Source: Diphasiastrum complanatum | Taxonomy: Eukaryota; Streptophyta; Lycopodiopsida; Lycopodiales; Lycopodiaceae | NCBI GenBank assembly: GCA_029204225.1 | Contig: CM055092.1 | Coordinates: forward strand, 13,520,476-13,584,475 | Reading direction: 5' to 3' | DNA: 64,000 nucleotides | Shown here: piece after piece, positions 53,975-64,000 of the stretch | How positions within the stretch are numbered: the stretch's first letter is position 1 | How the letters are laid out: each line of letters begins with the position of its first letter | Program-made: the position numbers and the translations under genes | Notes under the pieces: model-generated | What the model was told of the DNA's origin: nothing | Databases searched by the model: none | What the model saw: the letters and a program-made list of their open reading frames with translations, nothing else

Positions 53975-55378
53975 TGATCATGACCTATTTTTTATGCATC
54001 TTTATGAATGTTATGCTTTTTTTTATTTTTGACGCTATTACAGCTCAAAATAGGCCCTTCACCATATTTGATTCACTTGAAGAATTTGAAGATCTTTTGG
54101 ATGTTTTTACATCTTGAATAGGCTCATAATTAGAGATTGTGCATATTTAGGTTTGTTCCTTTAGGAATGAAACTTTTACATGGGATCAAAGTTTAGTCTA
54201 ATGATCTTTCTTTCTTCTTCAAGTGATTCATTTGGTTTTGAGCAAGATTGAAGTTATGATCCAAAGGGTGAAGCTAGAAAGGCAATGTTGGTGCTTCACA
54301 ATTTTTGGCATAAAGCTTTGTCATAGAAGATTCCACCTTTAGATAGGCAAGACGGTCACCCCCTATTTTTCCTGTTTCTTAGAGTGATTTTGAGCCATAA
54401 TTCATTGGCAAATTTGGTAGTGCTTTAAGTCTCAATTGCTACATTGTATTGTTGCCAATGTTCATGGAATTGCCAGTCAAGGACTTGTTTAAATTCAAAT
54501 TTTCTTGATATTTTACGATCTCTTATAGGTGTTTAAATTTTTTTGATGTATTAAGACTAAATTGTTGTTTAACATTGGCTTTAGTTAGTAATACAATTGA
54601 AAAATGCATTGTATGGTGATTAGATGTAGATTAGATTCACATGATTATACAAAATCCTTTAAGCTTTTTAAGATCCCATCTAAACATGATTCCCTTCCAA
54701 ATTGAATCCAATAAATTGAGGTTGTGTTATTGCTTCAAAGCCAAAATGGGCATCGAGATAGAAACTATCATAGCAAGGGTTCAAAATTCCTACTTTTTGT
54801 ACTTTTCAATCACTTTTTTCATGGAAAGATGCCTTGGAAAAGATTTAATTTAGTCCAATATGTTAAAATCTAGTTGTAACAATTACTAGAAACAATTTCA
54901 ATCGATATGGATGTCCATGTAATCATATGTATGTCTTGATCTAGACTCGATTACAATTTAGAATTCTACTCTAATACAATATGGGTTAACTTTGCAATGT
55001 TTAACGCTACATTTATATTATTCATCAATTTCTTAATCAATTGCAAAAATGGGTATCTCGCGAAAAAGTCATCAAATTCTACTAGATAGTTGTCTAAAAA
55101 ATTGTGTCAGCAAAGCGTACACAAAGTCACAAACCAATGACAATCAAAGAGTGAGATGGTGACAATTTACAGCGTTGCTCGAACGCCTTAACTAACATTG
55201 TTTGCACAACATTGCAGCAAGGCGTCTTTCTATGTCGATAATCAACGCGGCTAATGAAGCGTCCCTAAGATTCTACGGGTAGAAAGAAAAAGTTTGTGAC
55301 ATCTAGTAGTGTATGTCCCACTGCCCACTGACAATCTTTGGTCAGATACTGCAGTCACCCACTTGATGGATTTCATAT

Positions 55379-55651
55379 TCATATCAGGATTTCTAAAGTA
55401 CTGCCTAGTTGGCTATCATCACTTCTTATTCTTCCACCTCTACCTCTTTCTTCAAAAGAACATTCAAGTCTAAATCTTCCATGTTTTCTATCTTCCCAAT
55501 TTCTTGAACATTGCTTTCCCCAAAGTTCAAAGTTCAAACGATGCATTCTCAAAAGCCTTACTGCCGTCTTATCAAGAACGAAATAATTACCAATAGTTTT
55601 TCCGCTGAAAACAATGCGCCACAATCTCCACCACACCGCATCTGCCATCAA
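55379..55651 (-). other. Unrecognised 90-codon ORF
   Basis: MMADAVWWRLWRIVFSGKTI then YFVLDKTAVRLLRMHRLNFE and LWGKQCSRNWEDRKHGRFRL look more protein-like than chance frames nearby. No family is recognised and no splice signals are evident. It may be an exon or element relic. Confidence 0.25.
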
Positions 55652-56121
55652 TTCAATACATTTGCATTAACTTCGTAAGAGGCTTACAAACACCGGAAGC
55701 CTGAAGGACATTTCAAATCACAAGTCTCACGTCCCATCAGTCGAACACCTACTGGCTATGACTATACGTTTTCTTGTATGACTTCACTCTTTAGTTACAA
55801 ATATTCCATTTGTGCCAGTTGATATTGTATCATCATGATACTTCTCTGGCTAAGTTCTCATGAAACGGGCTTTTGCAAACTGTCCGTTTGACTTCAATCA
55901 CTGGTTGTAATTTGATGTATCAATGTCAGACCATAATAGCTGAACGGCAATTGCCCACGTCGATGTCGACATGCAAGACGCTCGTCTCTTGCCCCACAAT
56001 AGAAAGGTGGGCGATGCTGAAAGGTTGCAGAGCGTTGCTCTACCATCTGTGAGGCCAACAACGCTTCTGCGTCCTCACTCTCCTTTTGCCATAAATAGTT
56101 ACCTACCGGTGACAACTAGCT

Positions 56122-56346
56122 TCAATCACCAGCTACAGTCATTGATAAGTCTGTGAATTTCCTGTGTTGCTTAGCGACTAAGAGCTTTTTCAAATCATCA
56201 ATATCAGAGATAGTGCCCTCGATTTTCTGCTTACGACTGTATTCCTGTGTATTGCCTGACTCAACAATGAATGTCACTAAAAGATATGAATCTAAAAAAC
56301 CTATAGCTGTACATAACAGAAGTAATGCTGCAACAACTGTAACCAT
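56122..56346 (-). other. Unrecognised 74-codon ORF with a hydrophobic N-terminus
   Basis: MVTVVAALLLLCTAIGFLDS and YLLVTFIVES form one membrane-type segment. A soluble tail follows (KQKIEGTISDIDDLKKLLVA). Just downstream on the same strand another frame (55894-56115) is open. It could be a small membrane protein or the first exon of a gene. There is no match to a family I know. Confidence 0.25.
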
Positions 56347-57501
56347 AAGTATAGACTGATGCCATAATTAATGCCACTGAAAGCTTCGAAGCAGAAGCTC
56401 GTTAAGGAGTGCACAGTGGTTGTTCAAAATACAATTTCATTGTAAATTCTAATGCTCCAAAAGCTTTAAGAAAATACTGACATGACATTCATTACTTACA
56501 CTCGGAACAAGATAATTCGATACCCACATCACATGAGGCTGGTTGTGGAGCAGGAATCACGATCAGCGATCGTTAGGTTGCAGCTGATCCTCACTCTGAT
56601 TCATTGGTAGCTGCTCTTATCAAGGATGTGGATTAATAATCATAAAAGTAGCTATTCAACGTACTCCCTTTTACGGTCAAAAGCTGCTACACTTTGGAAT
56701 CTCTCTCTTCTTTTTCTTTTCTCGGTTGAATAGTGTTAATATACTAACCTACTGCAACCATATCCAGATTCCATATATATGTTTCCTTTAAAACTGGTGG
56801 CTCAGATATCCTTATAACCACTTTTGAATTGGTGTTACATGTATTTAGATTTCTTTAGTGTTAACTTTTAAGTAAAGACCTGTGAGTAGATTTTGGAAGA
56901 GCACTTAAAGTGAATCTTTATAGCCCATAGGCCAGCCCTGCCTTTTTTATTTTTGTCATGAAAAAGGATGTTTTATATGCCATAATCTCAGCACCTGCTT
57001 GCTCCCAGTACCCAGGCCATTCTCTGGCAGAATGACCCTGTTAAAAAATGCAAAATGGACATGTTAGTGCAAGTTGGCCTATAACATTGTGAAACATGCA
57101 TTCAGGCAGCCCATTCTGCCTGGTTTGTTGCCCAGTTTCTACTCGCCTTACCAGGCTCTCCAAAATTCACACCCATGTATTGAAAGAACCTTATGTAAGG
57201 ATCTTGTGATCTTGTTTATTTAACACTAGAGTTGTCTCAAACAAGACAATTTTGGGACTTTTCAAGATAAATTTTGAGCAGTTACATGCCATTATGGATA
57301 CGTTTATTACTATGTTATACTGCAATTTTTGTTTTTTGAAAACTTAATTGCACTATCATATATTCACAAATGTACAAGTACAAAGAGCGGCATCCATGGC
57401 CGAAAACTGACTGTGTCTTACAGAATTGTCAAAGGCCCAGAGGGCAAACACATTAGCATACCAGGCAGGGTAGCAACCTGAAAACAACTTTTAAGTAGTA
57501 T

Positions 57502-58278
57502 TTAAAAAGAACAGAGCCAGCCGAATACAAGCCGCCGTAGACAAGGAGGGGGTTTCCCCCTCAAAATCTGATGATTCCTGGTTGTCCAAATCTTCCACAA
57601 GACCGCTAGCCTGCACACATGCCAAAAGGTAAGAGTAGAAGAATCTGTCAGAAAAGAATCCCCCAGTAGGATAGTGGCAGTGTCCAAAGATAAAGTGAGA
57701 CCCCACCGTGAGAAAATGTGGCTCAGCTCCAGCCAAAGATGACGGTAACAGTGAAGGAATAAATGCTCCACTGTTTCTTCAACCAGCTGGCAGAGTGGGC
57801 AAAGGCAATCAGCAAGGAATGGCCACTTGGAAAGCAAAGGAAGGGATTTGGTAAGGATGCGATAGGCAAGGTACCGTAGCTTCCCTACAAGCAGCGAACG
57901 GGCGGTTTTGAGACGGGAGTGCCAAGCAGGCAGAGATTCAGAGGTCGACCAGAGGTGGTTCAGGAAATTTGGGAAAAGAGAGGGAAATTGACGATGATGC
58001 AAGGAGGAATAGGTGAAGAGGGAGGATGAAAGGGTGGGGTCCCAACCAGAAAGATCAAAGGGCGAGACTGGAGAAATATGAATCGGAATGACACAAGAAG
58101 CGGCCAAGAAAATAAGCCTGGTTTCAGACCAAGAAAGGATAGAGGAAGGGAGGACTTGGCAAGGAGGAACGTGGACCAACTGAGCAAGAGAACAAAGGCC
58201 TTTGGTGGCTAAGGAAAGGGAAAGGCGAGGATGAGAGCGGAAAAGGGGCTGCACACACTGCAATTTAAAATATGCCAC
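57502..58278 (-). pseudogene. LINE ORF2 C-terminal part (zf-RVT region)
   Basis: The 258-codon uninterrupted frame carries LLVGKLRYLAYRILTKSLPL and CLCPLCQLVEETVEHLFLHC, the zf-RVT zinc-binding signature (CX2C...HLFLHC), with WKIWTTRNHQILRGKPPP near the end. This domain follows the RT in plant non-LTR elements. RT and endonuclease are not seen upstream on this strand, so this is a 5'-truncated insertion, the normal fate of LINE copies. The lack of stops over 258 codons suggests it is younger than the LTR elements. The 3' end is near 57480, where the element-like text fades; no clear poly(A) remains. Confidence 0.8.
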
Positions 58279-58649
58279 TCACATTTTTGGTTTTTAAAAA
58301 TGAGCATTTTATGACTTATTCAACTAATAAAAGTTTGAAACTCCCTTTTATCTATTAAATTTTGTTCAGCCTAGGTGATTTCTAGCTATAAATTGGCTAC
58401 ATAATATGTGTCATTCATGGTCTCAAATGGTAGGGGATGTTATGCAATATTATAACTAGGATATGCTATGATGAGAAAAAAAATCGATGAAGTAGGTGGC
58501 CTTTTAGACTCTTTTATTCTATTTTTTCTTGTTGATAGTTTGTGTTTGATTAAGAATAGCAATTGACCACACACTTTTTTTAAATCTAGTGAGAGAAGGA
58601 AAGTATTAAGTCAAAAATACCAAGATCTTGGAGCTGGCTTGAGACAATA
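58279..58649. other. AT-rich spacer, no gene seen
   Basis: Stops in all frames and no motif. It separates the LINE from a Copia RT. Confidence 0.5.
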
Positions 58650-59440
58650 CGAGCTCTTGAAGAGTAAGCAAACCTTATCCTCTTGAACTTGCATGATAAA
58701 TCCCTCTGTGCATGTAGATCTCCTTCTCAAGATAGCCATTGAGAAAAGCATTAGTCACATTCATTTGATACATAAAATAGTTGAAAGAAGATGATAAGGT
58801 AACCAAAATCCTAGGTAGTCATCTTTGTTACGGGAGCAAAGGTTTCATTATAATCTAGACCTTTTGACTTGAGCATATGCTTTTTCAAAAAGCCTAGCTT
58901 AATACTTGTTGATAGAACACATCTTGATTATATTCGACTCTAAACACCCATTTAAAATCAATTGCAATATTGTTAGGTGGAAGATCAACCAGCTCCCAAG
59001 TATGATTTGAATCAAAGGAACAAACTCCAAAGGCATTGCCTCATGCCAAACCTTTAATTCCAATGCATCTTTCACACAAGAAGACTCGTCAAAGGAGATG
59101 AAAAGTCCATGAGAAAAGTTACCCATATTGGCTTGCTTCCCTTTGTCAATGTACGTGAGACTAAGTGGCTCGGGCTTGTCCCTTGAAGATCTTCTTGGAG
59201 TCCTGGATTGAGAAATCTCCTCCTCAAGCCTCAGACCCTTTCCATCATCCTCTTTGAAATATAAGTAGTTTCATGGATCCAACATCAATTTGAGCACCCT
59301 CGGCCTCATCAAGCTTGCAAAATCTGCTTCATGGAAAATTACATCTCTACTCAACACAATCTCGGATGACAAGCCATCAAGAAGCATAAAACGATAGCTC
59401 CTAGTTTCTTGATTCCGAAGCCACTTAGCATATGACCAAC
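58650..59440 (-). pseudogene. Copia integrase tail, linker and RT start
   Basis: Reading the minus strand: AKWLRNQETRSYRFMLLDGL, IVLSRDVIFHEADFA (integrase C-terminus), an acidic/basic linker with SRTPRRSSRDKPEPLSLTY, FISFDESSCVKDALELKVWH and EAM, then in broken frames KSKGLDYNETFAPVTKMTT and NVTNAFLNGYLEKEIYMH. These are RT motifs before the catalytic block. RT is cut off there. Same family as remnant 2 (both share FDESSCV). It is head to head with the + strand Copia that follows. Confidence 0.85.
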
Positions 59441-60985
59441 CATATCGGCTGTTTTGAATCCTACATGCCTTACAGTACCAAGAAGTTTGTTTATCTGGGC
59501 GACAATAGCACACAAGTTATCAAAGGTGAAGGTACAATAAGATTAAACTTTTCAAAACATCACTCCAAACTACTTTCAATTGTTCTTCATGTACCAAATC
59601 TTTCTACAAATCTGCTATCTGTTAGCATAATTACAGATTTAGGACACAAAGTAGAAGTCGAATCAGATCAATGTAAGGTAATCAATAGGATAGACAAGAT
59701 CCTAGCACTCAAAAAGAGGCATGGATACTTGTACAAATCAAGTCATTGTTTTTTTGCCTCTAATCAGACTCTGTACTTTTGTACAAATCAATGAAAGTTT
59801 ATTTTTGCATTTTAGACTTGGTCACTTGAATCATTCTTCGATACAACACATGTCTAAGTAGTCTATTGTACTTGATCTTGACTATCCATATATGAAAGTC
59901 GATTTACCTATCTGTCAAGACTGTATAGTCGGTAAACCTTTTTAGATCAAGCCATCATCATTTTGCTAGAGGATTGTTAGATATTGTATATACAGACATT
60001 TGTGTCCCAATGCAGAATCCTTCATTGAAGGATGCAAAGTATTTTATCACTTTTATTGATGAATTTTCCAAAAGGACGATGGTGTACTTTATCAAAGAGT
60101 AGTTCTCTTGCCTAAGTACATCCTTTGCCTAGGTACTACTTTTAATGAAAATTTTCAAGATCTGAACCTATGTCCAACCTGATTTTGGCATTTTGAATCC
60201 ATTTGTCAGGTCGACGAAGGTTAGTAATGATGGTAACATGCTCGACAAAGGTTCCCAACGTGGTAGGCTTCTGAACGTTCGTCTTGACTTCAAAATATGT
60301 ACTTCCTCTACAAGATAACCTTTATAGGTAAAGAAATATGAAGCTTTCAACTACGTCAAAATATTCAAGGAGCATGCAGAGAAAGGCATCGAACAATAGT
60401 TCATCACTCCTTATTTGCTTGGGGTTGAGAGAAATAATTGTACCCTGGTCGAGTCATCAAACTGCATGCTGGCACACGCATCATTGTCAAAGAGTTTCTA
60501 GGCTAAAGTTGTCTCCACTACAGCTTACATCCAGAACAAATGTTCAACCAAAGCCCTCTCAAGTAGAACACCCCATGATGTTTGGACATAATCTACATGT
60601 ATGAGTATTCGGTTGCATCGCGCCTATGCACAGATCCGAAGAAAACAAGAAAAAAAAGTTGACTTCCGAATTCTAAAGACCATCCTAATCGGTTACACTT
60701 CCTTTGACACCACCTACAAGATGTACGACCCCGATACCCAGCAAATTTGATTCAGTAGGGATATTGTCTTTATCAAGGATCAGGTCATGGACTTCAAAGA
60801 CAAGGGTAACGTTCCATTCGAGCATTCAACACCTGTCACCAACATGACAATTCGAGCCTTAGGTTCCATCGTGCCGAAAATCGACCAACTATTTGACACT
60901 AAATCAGAGGAATTAGCTTCGTGAGCACGCGTCACACAACCATCCATAGACCACAATCTATAGTAGAGCTTCATCCACTAAAATA
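59432..60985 (+). pseudogene. Copia protease end, pre-integrase and integrase
   Basis: The frame 59432-59794 reads FVYLGDNSTQVIKGEGTIRL, LHVPNLSTNLLSVSIITDLG and KILALKKRHGYLYKS (protease tail and pre-integrase). Broken frames then give LGHLNHSSIQHMSK, ICQDCIVGKPF, LLDIVYTDICVPMQN and YFITFIDEFSKRTMVYFIKE (first catalytic Asp). From 60340, AEKGIEQ..ITPYLLGVERNNCTLVE, YIQNKCSTKALSSRTPHDVW, FRILKTILIGYTSFDTTYKM and FSRDIVFIKDQ complete the integrase; the PQQNGVVERKNRT block is degraded. About 150-200 bp around 60110-60330 are unrelated or inverted. A different Copia group from the minus-strand neighbour. Confidence 0.8.
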
Positions 60986-63900
60986 AGAAACTATCCACAA
61001 GTAAAAACAATTTACTTAATGAGAATGCCTATGAGACACGGGCGTTCTCAAATTAAACACTGGAGTAAAGAAATTTAGATTTTCAACTAACGGATCTAAA
61101 TTCTTGACTCTTTTGATTGATCGAGAATTACTCATCATCTTAAAAAGCATCACATTTCCTTATAATCTCTTAATAACATATAAGTATCAATTTATGATCC
61201 ATCAATCATAAACATTTAGAATCTTATGATCGTCAATCATAATTTACAGGATTCCAAAACTATATTTAATCATTGAAAGATATTGGAGTATATGTACAAC
61301 ATACTACTCATGAAATATAAGAATTATCCCAAAATCTTTTTTCCCAAGGAAATTACGGGATTTCAAGAATATTCTTCCAACCTGATCTTCAACAAGATAA
61401 TGAGTTATCCAAACTCTGCGATAAATCAAATAATCAAAGACAAAAAGCATACCAAAACCATTTTAATATCCATCTTCAACTACAAAAACTTTATACAAAC
61501 CTCTAGAACAAAGCATAGAGATTACAAAGTTCTACTAAATTCCAATTGAATTCAATGGTTATTCTTCATATCTGTTAAAATTTGTCATCCAATATGAGCT
61601 CATTGGGATACATTCAATAACTTAGAGTATTTTTCCCATTCGAGAAATATTCTATACCATGAATTTCCTATATTCTATGCACACAACTTTTACTTATGAA
61701 TCTTGATGACTCATAAATCATGTGTCTTATAAGCAATATAGATTAAAACAAACAGTTATTGGTGAATTCTCTTCACACTACTTATTCAACCAATTAACTT
61801 TTAACCAGGAGTAATTTGATTACTCAAGTCGATTACTGATGAATGAGATTCAGAAATCTCAAATGTCTAGGTGCCGAATTCATATATCCTGGAACAACAC
61901 GACATTTAGAATCTCATATGAACCATTAGTAAGTTAATGAATTATCCTTTTCACAAAAATAATCATTAACCTGCAAGTAATTGTTTCGAACATTACTTGT
62001 CTATATGTCCATGTTCACTGACTAGTTTAAGTATACGATATAAACTCAGTTATAAGAAATAGATAGTAGATCTACAAGATTTAGACGTACGTAACCAAAA
62101 TATTCCTATGATCCAATACATAAACATAGTCTATAATCTGGCAGATTCTTTCATAATCTACATATGTTACTCACATAAGTCATTGAGAATCTTGCAACTC
62201 AGCTACAAAAGAACTCTATTTCTCATGAGTAAATAACATATATGAGAAATTTGTAAAGTGAATAATTCTACATCCACAAGTTTTTCAACCATCAAACTTT
62301 TACTAAGAAAATTTCTTTGCTCAATCAACCTCCATCATATCTTACCATTCAAACCAAGATTAGGTTGAGTTATATAGACATCTTTGGACATAGGGTTAAG
62401 ATCAAAGCTTTATTCCCTTCTGATCCAATCCATAATAAAATAGTACTTGGTAAGCCAATAAGTGAAACCTAAGTTTAATCTTTATCACTACTATCCATTA
62501 CAGCTCAATATCCCCAAAACTCCTCTCGTTCCAGATTATACGCAACAACCCCTAGATAATTTCACTATTTCACTAGGATAGTTCAACCTTTGCACACTTA
62601 CTGAATTTCTCTCAAAAATTTATGCAACCAACTGATTTATTGAAAGTCCTATTCTTATCCCTTCATCTCCCCCTTTTTAAAAAAATTCTCAATTTTTCTT
62701 AAAAAAAGGTCCTCAGGAGACAATATATAAAATATCAAAGATCAAGAAAAGTCAGTAGTAAATATCCAATACTATTACAAACCAAACTTTCTCCAAAATC
62801 ATAAAATATATTATCCCAAGTGATAGAAATATTACATCTCAATGATCAACTATCAAATAGAGTTAAATGTTTGAGTCTAGGAATTCTAAAGTCCAATAAT
62901 TTAGTCCTTCATTGAATTTGAATCAGTAAAAATGTCAACATATTTTCACAATCATATGGAAGTAAACACTGTCTCAATTAATTTTCGACTTTTTAATTTA
63001 TTTAGGACTATTTTCTACACATGGTACCAAAAGTACCAAATAAGAAAAACAATAAAAACTTAATAATTCTTGAAGTGGGATTTTCTCAAGTTTGAATCTC
63101 ATTTCAATAGCCAAACAAGACAAATTTGATCAACAAGTCACAATTTAGTTAACTTTCTATAATTTATGGATGCTTTTGTCCAATAGCTTTGAGCTCCTAA
63201 TATAATTGTCCAAATTTAGTGTCGATCCGAATAACATAGACAACTTTTAAACATAAACATTGATATAGAATTTCAAAAGAAACATAAACATAATTTGATA
63301 TTTAAAAGAAACATAAACATCACTGAATCATATACTACTTTGAACAAGCTGTATTATAAGAACTCTCATAGAAATCTAATCAGAATGTGTCATTTGCCAC
63401 TAAAAGTAGTTCATTTATAATTAATGGTCTTGGGCCAAGCCCTACATTAGTCAAGAGAATATTACAAAAGATGCACAACTTTGGTGCAATTCTAGACAAA
63501 TTTGTAGAAGTTTAACCTTATAGACTAGTGATTTACTATTTCAATATTCTAAAGGTTGAGAATTAGAAACTATTTTCAACCTTTAGAATTTCTAAAAGCC
63601 GTTAAACTTTCTACATCATGATTCCTCATGGTCTTACAATACACATGCCATGGAATATGATTTACTTATAATAGGGTGACATGCCCACACCCTAACATAC
63701 AAAAAGTTGGCTTTTTACAAAATTGCCAAGCTGGATTTACAACTGAATTTACAGAAAGAATTACACGTCTTTTGGAGCCAAATTTGGCCTTGTTGCAGAT
63801 TCGGAATCTGTCAACACTCACTAAATTAAATACATTACAGGTCCAATAATTATGGCGACAAAGATTGTAACCATGACTCTACAACTACAATGATCATGAA

Positions 63901-64000
63901 CTGTACTCATCAATATCAGCTACACATTCATCGGAGAATTTGGACAGGTATTTTCCAGAATAGATATTGATTTTTCCATAGTATAGTCGTGTGCTTTATT
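60986..64000. other. 3-kb AT-rich spacer, no gene seen
   Basis: One open frame of 88 codons (61283-61549) is Lys/Asn/Ile-rich and has no motif. Sequence left of the PPT at 62664 probably includes a minus-strand LTR. The last kilobase shows nothing. Confidence 0.5.
62664..62684 (-). other. Polypurine tract on the minus strand
   Basis: The minus strand reads TTTTTTAAAAAGGGGGAGATG, the PPT form common before Copia (SIRE-like) 3' LTRs. The minus-strand sequence after it (62380-62660) would be the LTR and contains TCTATATAACTC at about 62370. Neither LTR ends nor coding DNA are visible. Confidence 0.4.

Larger units (their letters stand above)
53975..57501. other. 3.5-kb spacer with two unassigned small ORFs
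   Basis: Mostly AT-rich non-coding DNA. The stretch from 55330 to 56360 has a more balanced base composition and holds the two minus-strand frames listed next. No other gene is seen. Confidence 0.5.

Overview
This window is plant nuclear DNA. Only two host genes are clear: CSN6, the COP9 signalosome subunit 6 (12777-13685, +), and a wound-induced protein 1 (WUN1/SAG20-like) gene (43020-43535, +). Nearly all the rest is decayed retrotransposon sequence: Ty3/Gypsy, Ty1/Copia and LINE pieces, plus one hAT transposase tail. Long AT-rich spacers and simple repeats fill the gaps. Two genes in 64 kb among old, broken LTR elements is what conifer or other gymnosperm chromosomes look like. That lineage call is an inference; the sequence itself only shows a land plant. 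There is no CRISPR array, operon, phage or bacterial system.

Layout. 0-8.6 kb: Copia fragments on both strands, a Gypsy RT/RNase H piece with an LTR-like tail, and a Copia 3' end with PPT and a 449-bp LTR. 8.6-12.2 kb: CT/CA repeats, a 585-bp AT array and a long RNA-type foldback. 12.2-13.9 kb: CSN6. 14.5-20.1 kb: hAT tail, LINE 3' end and scrambled Gypsy pieces (RT, integrase, chromodomain-like tail, a 151-bp LTR, RNase H, gag, protease). 20-24 kb: no gene. 24.1-34.5 kb: the best-preserved element, a Gypsy with 5' LTR, tRNA-Asp-type primer site, gag, protease, RT/RNase H, integrase, a separate 3' reading frame (ORF3) behind its own TATA box, PPT and the first 129 bp of the 3' LTR. 36.5-40.4 kb: Copia pieces in tail-to-tail orientation and a Copia LTR with primer site. 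41.8-43.6 kb: WUN1-like gene with two promoter-like modules and a likely leader intron. 45.7-52.5 kb: a second Gypsy with both LTRs, whose protease/RT interior is missing and replaced by a Copia 3' end, and which again has a TATA box and ORF3. 53-61 kb: chimeric Copia fragments and a LINE ORF. 61-64 kb: AT-rich, with one PPT on the minus strand.

The main points for a second look are: (1) two diverged Gypsy elements that share a TATA-preceded 3' ORF with related C-terminal blocks and short-motif-rich leaders; (2) a 142-nt foldback at 11893-12034 with G:U-rich pairing and a 22-nt loop; (3) repeated opposite-strand and out-of-order joins between Copia fragments. No element here looks able to move: every pol has stops, frameshifts or deletions, and the larger Gypsy lacks the RT catalytic block.
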